This document shows positions 6,128-11,918 of a stretch of 11,918 bases of DNA, one piece after another. The translations under genes and the position numbers were made by a program. Under the pieces are notes generated by a model. It was not told the origin of the DNA. It saw nothing but the letters and a program-made list of their open reading frames with translations, and searched no databases. Every line of letters begins with the position of its first letter. The stretch's first letter is position 1. Origin of the DNA: Desulfonatronaceae bacterium UBA663 (GTDB lineage: Bacteria > Desulfobacterota > Desulfovibrionia > Desulfovibrionales > Desulfonatronaceae); NCBI GenBank assembly GCA_002299865.1, contig DBNV01000038.1:8271-20188 (forward strand). Direction: 5' to 3'.

Positions 6128-6394
6128 ATGGCACATAAAAAAGCGGGCGGCAGCTCCCGCAACGGTCGGGACAGCGCCGGTCAGCGCCGCGGCGTCAAGC
6201 GTTTCGGAGGCCAGCAGGTTTTGGCCGGAAATATTTTAGTGCGGCAATTGGGCACGAAGTTTCATCCCGGGGAGAATGTCGGTCTGGGCAAGGACTATAC
6301 TCTGTTCGCCCTGGCCGACGGGGTGGTTCAGTTTGAACGGTACACCCGCAGGCGCAAGGTCAGAACCAGAGTGAACATCGTTGCCCAAGCCTGA
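6128..6394 (+). CDS. rpmA: 50S ribosomal protein L27
   Basis: An 88-aa protein starting MAHKKAGGSSRNGRDS, the classic bL27 N-terminus that reaches into the peptidyl transferase centre. It begins without the cleaved leader found in many Firmicutes, which argues that this backbone is not Firmicutes. GQRRGVKRFGG and RQLGTKFHPGENVG follow as expected. GGAGG (6117-6121) is a good ribosome binding site. It is co-transcribed with rplU. A 134-bp gap separates it from dgkA; there I see only weak inverted repeats and a T-rich run (6502-6514), not a convincing terminator. Confidence 0.98.
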   Translation: MAHKKAGGSSRNGRDSAGQRRGVKRFGGQQVLAGNILVRQLGTKFHPGENVGLGKDYTLFALADGVVQFERYTRRRKVRTRVNIVAQA

Positions 6395-6528
6395 ACAGGT
6401 TGCCTTGTCACGCGACCGCGTTTTCACGTATCGGTCGAGTTCGCTACGAGCTGACAGGCTAAGGACGGGCTGAACGCCCCAAGTCGTCCCCGCACGCCAT
6501 GTTGTTTTTGTTTTAACGAAAAATCTCC

Positions 6529-6918
6529 ATGTCCAAGGTCTACTCCAACGGTAAAGGCAAAAGCGGGCTGCGCGGCATCCCCCCCCGGATGAGACGGTCG
6601 TTCCGGGTCTCCCTGGTCGGGCTTGTCGCGGCCTATCGCAACGAAGATGGCTTTCGCCTGCTAGTCCTGCTCCTGCTGATTCTTTTTCCGCTGGGTCTCT
6701 GGCTGGGAGCGGACGGGGTCCAAAAGGCCCTGCTCGTCGGGAGTCTGGTGCTGGTGCTCATCGTGGAACTGCTCAACAGCGCTGTGGAGGCCGTGGTCGA
6801 CCGGATCGGAACGGAGTACCACGATATTTCCAAGCTGGCCAAGGATCTGGGGTCGGCCGCCACATTCCTGGCCCTGTTCAATGCAGGCGTGATCTGGATT
6901 TTAGTTCTGTGGGGATAA
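6529..6918 (+). CDS. dgkA: Diacylglycerol kinase (DgkA type)
   Basis: A 129-aa inner-membrane enzyme that phosphorylates diacylglycerol to phosphatidic acid, recycling the lipid left by membrane-derived glycan synthesis or other head-group turnover. Three membrane helices are visible (about 43-60, 66-84, 111-128). ELLNSAVEAVVDRIGTEYHD (80-99) with SKLAKDLGSAATF (101-113) closely matches the E. coli DgkA active region; E80 and E87 correspond to its catalytic and Mg-ATP-binding glutamates, and E39 in the RNEDGFR surface helix to its third acidic ligand. A soluble basic N-terminus precedes this. The ATG at 6529 has no clear Shine-Dalgarno; ATG 6589 would remove 20 residues and is also possible. 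Its position between rpmA and obgE is not the common arrangement. Confidence 0.93.
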   Translation: MSKVYSNGKGKSGLRGIPPRMRRSFRVSLVGLVAAYRNEDGFRLLVLLLLILFPLGLWLGADGVQKALLVGSLVLVLIVELLNSAVEAVVDRIGTEYHDISKLAKDLGSAATFLALFNAGVIWILVLWG

Positions 6919-7007
6919 GCGATCTTTCGTCCTTCCTTCTTGTCGTTACTTTCGGACCTGTCTTTACGGCTTAAATCTGCCTTTTGGATATTCATCAACT
7001 CATGGAT

Positions 7008-7021
7008 GCGGCTTGTGCCGC
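7008..7021 (+). promoter_or_regulatory. Small hairpin in the obgE leader
   Basis: GCGGC-TTGT-GCCGC forms a perfect 5-bp stem with a 4-nt loop, ending 7 nt before the likely ribosome binding site (AAAGGG, 7028-7032). A weak promoter pair, TTTACG (6963-6968) and GATATT (6987-6992) at 18 bp, lies just upstream and could start an obgE transcript. Function is not demonstrated. Confidence 0.25.
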
Positions 7022-7037
7022 GCCGTAAAGGGCCATC

Positions 7038-8075
7038 ATGCGATTCGTCGACGAGGCGAAGATCGTTGTTCGGTCGGGACGCGGCGGCAACGGCTGCGTC
7101 TCCTTCCGCAGGGAGAAATACATTCCTAGGGGCGGCCCGGATGGCGGGGACGGCGGACGGGGCGGGGACGTAATCTTCCGGGCCAGCGCGAAGCTTGTTT
7201 CGCTCTACGACTTCCGCATGAAGCGCACCTACGAGGCCCGCAACGGCCAGGGTGGTCAGGGCCGGGAAAAGACCGGGGCGGCGGGCGAGGATTTAGTCGT
7301 GGACGTACCCGTGGGCACCCTGCTGTATGAACTGACCGAGGACGGCGAGAGGCGTCTTGTGGCTGATCTGACCAAGGACGGTCAAACCGTCTGCGTGGCC
7401 AAGGGCGGCCGCGGGGGCAAGGGCAACACCCATTTCAAATCCGCCACCATGCGCACGCCCCGTTTTGCCCAGCCGGGCGAGGAGGGCCAGAAAAAACGCC
7501 TTTGTCTGGAACTGAAAATTCTGGCCGACGTAGGCATCATCGGCCTGCCCAACGCCGGCAAGTCCACGCTCATCGCGGCCCTGTCCGCAGCCCGTCCGAA
7601 AATCGCGGCTTATCCCTTCACCACCTTAAGCCCGAATCTGGGCGTGATCCGTCAGGAAACCGGCCAAACCATGATCCTGGCGGACATCCCTGGGCTGGTG
7701 ACCGGTGCGCACGAGGGGCGCGGCCTGGGGCACAGGTTCTTGAAACACGCTGAGCGCACCCGGTTCCTGTTGCACCTGCTCAGCGTGGAGGAAATCTCCC
7801 TTGAGGCGGACCCCTGGGCCGGATTCGCCCTGCTGAGCGAGGAGCTGGGTCGCTTTGATCCGGTCCTGGCCGCGAAAAGGCAATTGCTTGCGGTGAACAA
7901 GATCGACCTCTGGCCTGAGGACAATTTGGCCCGGTTGCGCGCCCTGGCTGCGGAAAACGGCATGGAGGTGCACTTTATCAGCGCCTTGTCCGGGTTTGGT
8001 CTGGAAAAACTGGAGCAGCGGCTCTGGGCATTGCACCGGGAAATGTCCATGTTCTCCACGTCCTCCATGTCTTAA
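7038..8075 (+). CDS. obgE: Ribosome-assembly GTPase Obg
   Basis: A 345-aa GTPase that binds the maturing 50S subunit and links its assembly to GTP/ppGpp levels. The glycine-rich Obg fold covers residues 1-158 (GRGGNG, GGPDGGDGGRGGDV, GGRGGKGN). The G domain follows: G1 GLPNAGKST (169-177), switch I with TT (195-196), G3 DIPGL (216-220), G4 NKID (287-290), G5 SAL (315-317). The C-terminal extension found in B. subtilis and E. coli is absent, so it is a minimal Obg, as in several other phyla. The end is a serine/methionine-rich tail with no fold. The ATG follows AAAGGG. proB, the usual next gene in Desulfovibrio-type clusters, is not present; a 246-bp gap follows instead. Confidence 0.97.
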   Translation: MRFVDEAKIVVRSGRGGNGCVSFRREKYIPRGGPDGGDGGRGGDVIFRASAKLVSLYDFRMKRTYEARNGQGGQGREKTGAAGEDLVVDVPVGTLLYELTEDGERRLVADLTKDGQTVCVAKGGRGGKGNTHFKSATMRTPRFAQPGEEGQKKRLCLELKILADVGIIGLPNAGKSTLIAALSAARPKIAAYPFTTLSPNLGVIRQETGQTMILADIPGLVTGAHEGRGLGHRFLKHAERTRFLLHLLSVEEISLEADPWAGFALLSEELGRFDPVLAAKRQLLAVNKIDLWPEDNLARLRALAAENGMEVHFISALSGFGLEKLEQRLWALHREMSMFSTSSMS

Positions 8076-8133
8076 GGACGAACGGCCTTAAGGAAGAAAA
8101 GGGTTGACCGTCAGTCGCAAAAGGAGGCCTAGG

Positions 8134-8159
8134 CCTACGGCCCAGACCTACGGCCCAGG
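8134..8159. repeat. 13-nt tandem duplication next to a 12-bp palindrome
   Basis: CCTACGGCCCAGA (8134-8146) is followed directly by CCTACGGCCCAGG (8147-8159), 12 of 13 identical. It overlaps the perfect palindrome AGGCCTAGGCCT (8125-8136). It lies in the gap after obgE and could fold into alternative GGCC-based structures. No role can be assigned. Confidence 0.7.
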
Positions 8160-8284
8160 CCTATGCAGGGCTATCTGGACCTGCTTAGACGAGCCGATTG
8201 CGCAGGAAGACGAGTGGCTAGCAGGCCGCCGACGAGGAGAAACGTCGAAAACGTGGGACTGATTTTTAATGTCGTGCATAAACA

Positions 8285-8311
8285 GCCTGTTTCCAGGCGC
8301 ACAGCCGTGCG
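8285..8311 (+). promoter_or_regulatory. Two adjacent hairpins before the ACT-protein ribosome binding site
   Basis: GCCTG-TTTC-CAGGC (8285-8298) and CGCAC-AGCC-GTGCG (8298-8311) are perfect 5-bp stems sharing the base at 8298. The second ends on the first G of the GGGAGA ribosome binding site (8311-8316). They could modulate translation of the ACT-domain gene. Stability and function are not tested. Confidence 0.35.
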
Positions 8312-8321
8312 GGAGAATACA

Positions 8322-8885
8322 ATGCCAAACCATGCGGAAAAAATAGTGCTCGCGGTGTTTGGCCGGGACCGGCCGGGGATCGTGGCCCGGGTGTCCGGCC
8401 TGCTGGCTCGAATGAACTGCAACATCGAGGACGCCAGCCAAACAATTCTGTACGGGCGTTTCGCCGGGATGTTCGTTGTCCGCCCCTTGCAACCTTTGGC
8501 CTTGGGCGACTTGCAGCAGCGGCTGGCTGAAGATTTTCACGGCCAGGAGTTGGTTTTCTGGACGTCGTCGGTTGAGAAAGAAACCGCTGCCCCGGTTGCG
8601 GAGAACACCGCGCCGTTCGTGGTCACCACCATCGGGCCGGATCAGGTGGGACTGGTGGCCGGAATCACGGAGGTCTTGGCCCGGTTCGGGGTGAACATCA
8701 ACGCCTTGCGGGCCAACGTGAAGACCGATGACATGTCCCAATGGGTGATGATCTACGAGGTGGACGTGCCGGAAAGCATCGACCGGGGACGGTTCCGGGA
8801 GGCTTTGTACGCCCGGGCCGAGGCCCTGGACCAGCAGCTCAGTTTGCAGCACCGGGACGTTTTCGAGGCCATCCACAGGGTATAG
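8322..8885 (+). CDS. Tandem ACT-domain regulatory protein (GcvR-like)
   Basis: A 187-aa cytosolic protein made of two ACT domains. ACT1 spans about residues 6-80 (GRDRPGIVARVSGLLARMN, 14-32) and ACT2 about 98-175 (GPDQVGLVAGITEVLARFG, 105-123), joined by an Ala/Glu-rich linker. The G.D.PG/VG-I-V loops are the usual amino-acid-binding positions; no catalytic domain is attached, so it is a ligand sensor. The ATG at 8322 is chosen for its GGGAGA site and because the protein then starts just before ACT1. An in-frame extension to 8163 runs through low-complexity DNA and is unlikely to be translated. The UPF0210 gene follows after 90 nt; ACT proteins and UPF0210 proteins are commonly neighbours in bacteria and archaea, which suggests a shared, still unknown role. 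GcvR itself acts on the glycine-cleavage regulator GcvA, of which there is no sign here. Confidence 0.88.
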   Translation: MPNHAEKIVLAVFGRDRPGIVARVSGLLARMNCNIEDASQTILYGRFAGMFVVRPLQPLALGDLQQRLAEDFHGQELVFWTSSVEKETAAPVAENTAPFVVTTIGPDQVGLVAGITEVLARFGVNINALRANVKTDDMSQWVMIYEVDVPESIDRGRFREALYARAEALDQQLSLQHRDVFEAIHRV

Positions 8886-8941
8886 CAGTGATGGGATGGT
8901 CTCCTTCAACGGTTTTGCGAGAAGACTGATCGGCGTTCGAT

Positions 8942-8959
8942 TTGTTCGGCTATGAACAA
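8942..8959. promoter_or_regulatory. 18-bp inverted repeat before the UPF0210 gene
   Basis: TTGTTC-GGCTAT-GAACAA is a perfect 6-bp inverted repeat with a 6-bp spacer, ending two bases before AAAGGTG, the ribosome binding site of the UPF0210 gene. It could be a repressor operator or an mRNA hairpin affecting translation. Confidence 0.45.
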
Positions 8960-8975
8960 TGTAAAGGTGTGAATC

Positions 8976-10349
8976 ATGCTGACGGAAAAGGAAGTCCTTG
9001 CAACCCTGGAAATGCTGCGCAACGAGCATCTTGACGTGCGCACCGTAACCCTGGGCATCAGTCTTTTTGATCTGGCCACCCATGACGGCGCCCGTTTCCG
9101 GGACCGGCTCAAGGCTCGCATTACGGGCATGGCCGCGTCCCTGGTGGAGGTGTGCGACGAGGTGGGCGACATCTACGGCATCCCCGTGGTGAACAAGCGC
9201 ATTTCGGTCAGCCCCATGGCTGTGGTCGGCGCGCCCTTTGCCCCGCGGGAAATGGTCCAGGCGGCCCAGTCCCTGGATGAGGCGGCCCGGGAGGTAAACG
9301 TCGACTTTATCGGCGGCTTCAGCGCTCTGGTGGAAAAAGGTCTGGCCCGGGGTGACTTAAGCCTGATCGAGGCCGTGCCCGAGGCGCTCATGTCTACATC
9401 CCGACTGTGCGCCTCCTTCAACGTGGCCACCACCGCCGCAGGGGTGAACATGGACGCGGTGCTGCTTCTGGCCAAAACCATCAAGGCTGCGGCGGCGGCC
9501 ACGGCGGACAGGGACGGCCTGGCCTGCGCCAAGCTGGGCGTGTTCGCGAACCTCCCCCAGGACGTGCCGTTCATGGCCGGGGCCTATCACGGCGTGGGCG
9601 AGCCCAATGCCGTGATCAACGTGGGCGTGAGCGGGCCGGGCGTGGTCAAGAAGGCTCTGGAGCGGGCCAGGCTTGCGGATGCGCATTTGTCCTTGGACGA
9701 GGTGTCCGAGATCATCAAGCGCACGGCCTTCAAGGTGACGCGGGTCGGGGAGCTGATCGGCCGGGAAGTGGCTAGGCGGCTGAACGTGCCTTTCGGCGTG
9801 GTGGACCTGTCCCTGGCGCCGACCCCCAACGTGGGGGATTCCGTGGGCGAGATCTTTCAGATCCTTGGTTTGTCCCACATCGGCGTGCCGGGCTCCACAG
9901 CGGCCCTGGCCCTGCTCAACGACGCCGTGAAAAAGGGCGGGGCCTTTGCCAGTTCTTCGGTGGGCGGGTTCAGCGGGGCGTTCATTCCGGTGAGCGAGGA
10001 CTTGAACATCGCCGAGGCCGTCGCGACCGGGAATCTGACCCTGCACAAGTTGGAGGCCTTGACCAGCGTCTGTTCCGTGGGCCTGGACATGGTCGCTCTG
10101 CCTGGCGATACTTCGGCAGAAACTCTGGCCGCGATCATTGCCGACGAGATGGCCATCGGCGTGATCAACCGCAAGACCACGGCGGCCCGGCTGATTCCGG
10201 TGCCCGGCAAGAAGGCCGGGGACCGGGCCTATTTCGGAGGCTTGCTGGGCGAGGCGACCATCATTCCGGTCCCCGGAACCGGCGGTTCGGCCGGCTTCGT
10301 CAACATGGGAGGGCGCATCCCCGCGCCGCTGCAAAGCCTGGGGAACTAG
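8976..10349 (+). CDS. UPF0210 / DUF711 (PFL-like) family protein
   Basis: A 457-aa protein of normal family length. VRTVTLGISLFDL (21-33) near the start and PGTGGSAGFVNMGGRIPAP (433-451) at the end are conserved family blocks, as is the glycine-rich VGGFSGAFIPVSED region (329-342). The family is placed in the pyruvate-formate-lyase-like superfamily on structural grounds, but I see no glycyl-radical RVxGY motif, so it should not be a glycyl radical enzyme; its activity is unknown. No signal peptide or membrane segments are visible. The ATG has AAAGGTG (8962-8968). It is the second gene of an ACT/UPF0210 pair, and the ACT partner may sense the amino acid on which the pathway depends. The weak hairpin at 10429 may end the transcript before the convergent tolC-like gene. 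Confidence 0.92.
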   Translation: MLTEKEVLATLEMLRNEHLDVRTVTLGISLFDLATHDGARFRDRLKARITGMAASLVEVCDEVGDIYGIPVVNKRISVSPMAVVGAPFAPREMVQAAQSLDEAAREVNVDFIGGFSALVEKGLARGDLSLIEAVPEALMSTSRLCASFNVATTAAGVNMDAVLLLAKTIKAAAAATADRDGLACAKLGVFANLPQDVPFMAGAYHGVGEPNAVINVGVSGPGVVKKALERARLADAHLSLDEVSEIIKRTAFKVTRVGELIGREVARRLNVPFGVVDLSLAPTPNVGDSVGEIFQILGLSHIGVPGSTAALALLNDAVKKGGAFASSSVGGFSGAFIPVSEDLNIAEAVATGNLTLHKLEALTSVCSVGLDMVALPGDTSAETLAAIIADEMAIGVINRKTTAARLIPVPGKKAGDRAYFGGLLGEATIIPVPGTGGSAGFVNMGGRIPAPLQSLGN

Positions 10350-10428
10350 TATAACGATCCATGCTCCCAAGCCCGCGATCGCAAGAGGAAATCTCAAGAG
10401 GAGGTCTTTCCTGTGCTGCCCTATTGAA

Positions 10429-10450
10429 CCCGGACTCCCGGGATAATTTT
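10429..10450 (+). terminator. Weak terminator candidate between convergent genes
   Basis: CCCGG-ACTC-CCGGG (10429-10442) followed by ATAATTTT resembles a short intrinsic terminator for the plus-strand UPF0210 gene. The stem is only 5 bp and the U-run is broken, so it is tentative. Nothing comparable with a T-tract is seen for the minus-strand gene that ends at 10460. Confidence 0.35.
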
Positions 10451-10459
10451 GATCAGGCC

Positions 10460-11788
10460 TCAAGGTAACGTCAAGTTCGGGTTTTGTTGGCCCATGGCCA
10501 CGAACAGTCTGGCCATGGCGAGCTGATAATCGGCCAGGGCGTCGGTCAGCCCGGTCTCGGCGCGGGTCAGCCGGGCCTGCTCGTCCAGCACCTGGGTGTT
10601 GGTGCCCACCTGGGCCTGATAGCGAGCCTGGGCGATGCGAAAGGCCTCCCGGGCCTCTTCCAGTGCCTTGCGGGTCACGGCGATGCGCGTGGACGCCTCC
10701 TGCAGTTTGAGATGCAGGGCCTTGACTTCGTAGGACACGTCCAGGCGCAGCTTGGCGGTCTCCTGACGCAGCGCGACGAGATTCTGCCGCGCCTGTTCAT
10801 AGGCATACCTGGTCTTGCCCCACTCAAAAACCTGCCACTGCATGCCCACGCTGGCCGTCCACCAGGGATCAGGACGGGTGCCGTCGCCGGAAACGCCGGG
10901 ATCATTGCCTCTGCGGTAATAGTCCAGGTCGGCCTTGACTTGAGGATAAAAGGCGCTGGCCGTGATTTTTGATTCCTTGTCCGCGATTTCCTCGGCCTTC
11001 CGGGATAGAAGAATGTCCGGGCGGTCGGCAAAGGCCCGGTCCAGGCAGTCTTGCAGGTTGGGTTCATAAGGCAGATAAATTAGTTCCCCTACGTAATCCA
11101 CCGGGGTTTCCAACTCCAGGTTCAGCAGCGTATTCAGCCTGGCGATCTGGGTCAGGACGGCATTATTAGCGGAGAGGAGTTCCAGCTCGGCCTGAGCCAA
11201 TTCGACTTCGGCCGAGAGCACGTCGACCCTGGGTTGCAACCCCACGTCGTAAAAGGCCTGGGCGCGTTGCAGGTGGGACCGGAGGCGGGCCACGGAGTCT
11301 TGCGCGCTGCGGACCTGCTCGCGGGCCTTGAGCAGGATCAGGAACTGCTCCTGGACGGTCAAGATCAGTTGCAACTCCGTGGCCGTGAGCCGGGTTTCCG
11401 CCTGTTCCCGGATTAACGCGGCCCTCTGGCGGGTGCTCAACAGGCGCCAGCCCGTGAACAGGGGCTGGCGCACATTGAGGTTCAAGGTCCAGATGTCCTT
11501 GTCTTGGCCGGCAACAGGCTTGTCGTCGTAGCGCATGCCGTAGCTGGCGGAAAGGGCTGGTCCGAAGGCGGCCCTGGCGGACTTTTCTCCGAACTTCGCG
11601 CCCAGGATCTGGGCCCGGAGTGCCGCCATCTGCGGATTGGCCTGGAGTGCACGGGCCACGGCTTGGCCCATGGTCAGGCTGGCTGGAATATCCTGGGCCT
11701 GGGCCTGAACCGGTTGCGCGGAAAATAGGACGAGCATTGTCAACAGGACCGCCAAAGACTTGGCCGGAAGGAAAAGTGTGCTGCGCAT
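10460..11788 (-). CDS. TolC-family outer-membrane efflux protein
   Basis: A 442-aa protein. A signal peptide is evident: basic start, hydrophobic core about 9-24, cleavage probably after VQA (29) or AQA (31). The mature part has the duplicated outer-membrane-efflux fold: MGQAVARALQANPQM (40-54) opens repeat 1, and LQDCLDRAFADRPDI opens repeat 2, each followed by long Ala/Gln/Leu-rich coiled coils such as the LSAEVELAQAELELLSANN stretch. Three such chains form the trans-periplasmic channel for type I secretion or RND/ABC/MFS efflux. No membrane-fusion protein or pump is in the window. The gene is convergent with the UPF0210 gene, leaving 110 bp between the stops, and no gene lies in the 130 bp upstream. 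The ATG lacks a clear Shine-Dalgarno. Confidence 0.93.
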   Translation of the reverse strand: MRSTLFLPAKSLAVLLTMLVLFSAQPVQAQAQDIPASLTMGQAVARALQANPQMAALRAQILGAKFGEKSARAAFGPALSASYGMRYDDKPVAGQDKDIWTLNLNVRQPLFTGWRLLSTRQRAALIREQAETRLTATELQLILTVQEQFLILLKAREQVRSAQDSVARLRSHLQRAQAFYDVGLQPRVDVLSAEVELAQAELELLSANNAVLTQIARLNTLLNLELETPVDYVGELIYLPYEPNLQDCLDRAFADRPDILLSRKAEEIADKESKITASAFYPQVKADLDYYRRGNDPGVSGDGTRPDPWWTASVGMQWQVFEWGKTRYAYEQARQNLVALRQETAKLRLDVSYEVKALHLKLQEASTRIAVTRKALEEAREAFRIAQARYQAQVGTNTQVLDEQARLTRAETGLTDALADYQLAMARLFVAMGQQNPNLTLP

Positions 11789-11826
11789 AGTGTTTTGATT
11801 TTTAGAGGACTTGGGGTTAATGTCTG

Positions 11827-11875
11827 TTCCGCACGGAATTATTCATACCTATTCCACTCGTTGGGGGGTAGTCAA
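11827..11875 (-). promoter_or_regulatory. Possible control region of the TolC-family gene
   Basis: Minus-strand TTGACT (11870-11875) is a good -35, but no convincing -10 lies 16-18 bp away; TATGAAT (11841-11847) is TATAAT-like but too far. Two inverted repeats follow: GGAAT/ATTCC spanning 11835-11855, and TTCCG-CA-CGGAA (11827-11838). They may be operators. The plus strand ends in CTGGAGG (11912-11918), which could be the ribosome binding site of a divergent gene just outside the window. Confidence 0.25.
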
Positions 11876-11918
11876 CAACACGGAAGTCGTGCCTTATGCA
11901 TACGAGATCGTCTGGAGG

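Noticed and set aside
6463..6514. Possible rho-independent terminator after rpmA (GGGC/GCCC stem and a later T-rich run)
   Set aside because: The stem is only 4 bp and the T-run starts more than 20 nt beyond it, so it does not fit an intrinsic terminator.
8163..8321. 53-residue N-terminal extension of the ACT protein
   Set aside because: No ribosome binding site at 8163; the segment is Arg-rich and unlike the family, while ATG 8322 has GGGAGA at proper spacing.
8148..9083. 311-codon minus-strand ORF opposite the ACT gene
   Set aside because: Shadow of the plus-strand ACT gene; no recognisable domain and no ribosome binding site.
9357..10463. 368-codon minus-strand ORF opposite the UPF0210 gene
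   Set aside because: A shadow frame caused by high GC; it is His/Gln/Gly-rich with no domain, and the plus strand encodes a complete conserved protein.
1..11918. CRISPR array, rRNA or phage genes
   Set aside because: No regularly spaced repeats, no rRNA-like sequence and no phage structural or integrase genes were seen.

Overview
The window reads as two pieces. The right part (about 2.85 kb to the end) is GC-rich, with mostly G/C third codon positions and tightly packed genes. It carries a conserved chromosomal block: comF-like, rplU, rpmA, dgkA, obgE. That arrangement, together with an iron-sulfur flavoprotein and a UPF0210/ACT pair, suggests a Gram-negative anaerobe, most likely a deltaproteobacterium of the Desulfovibrionales type. 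The TolC-family outer-membrane protein confirms a Gram-negative envelope. The taxon is an inference from gene content; no rRNA is present.

The left part (1 to about 2.65 kb) is visibly more AT-rich and has strong AAAGGAGG-type ribosome binding sites. It looks like an acquired accessory segment. It holds an OFA-family (oxalate/formate antiporter-like) MFS transporter, a strong hairpin, an internally deleted insertion sequence that keeps only a transposase C-terminus and its outer ends, and an HPP-family membrane protein. The HPP gene is bracketed by two 34-bp direct repeats that differ at one base. A short coding-looking remnant lies after the HPP gene, and the junction with the GC-rich backbone falls between about 2650 and 2870.

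Next comes a compact plus-strand redox gene cluster: a 60-aa two-helix membrane protein, a nitroreductase-family flavoprotein, a glyoxalase-II-like metallo-beta-lactamase-fold hydrolase and a flavoprotein with an iron-sulfur (CX2CX2CX7C) motif. These are followed by a ComF-type phosphoribosyltransferase. The ribosomal L21 and L27 genes follow, then diacylglycerol kinase and the ribosome-assembly GTPase Obg.

After obgE a 246-bp leader with a 13-nt tandem repeat and two adjacent hairpins precedes a tandem-ACT-domain protein. Next is a UPF0210 (DUF711, PFL-like) protein with a palindrome just before its ribosome binding site. ACT-domain proteins and UPF0210 proteins are a known conserved pair of unknown function, and this is the most interesting uncharacterised module here. 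The window closes with a convergent gene for a TolC-family outer-membrane efflux protein. No adaptor or inner-membrane pump for it is visible.
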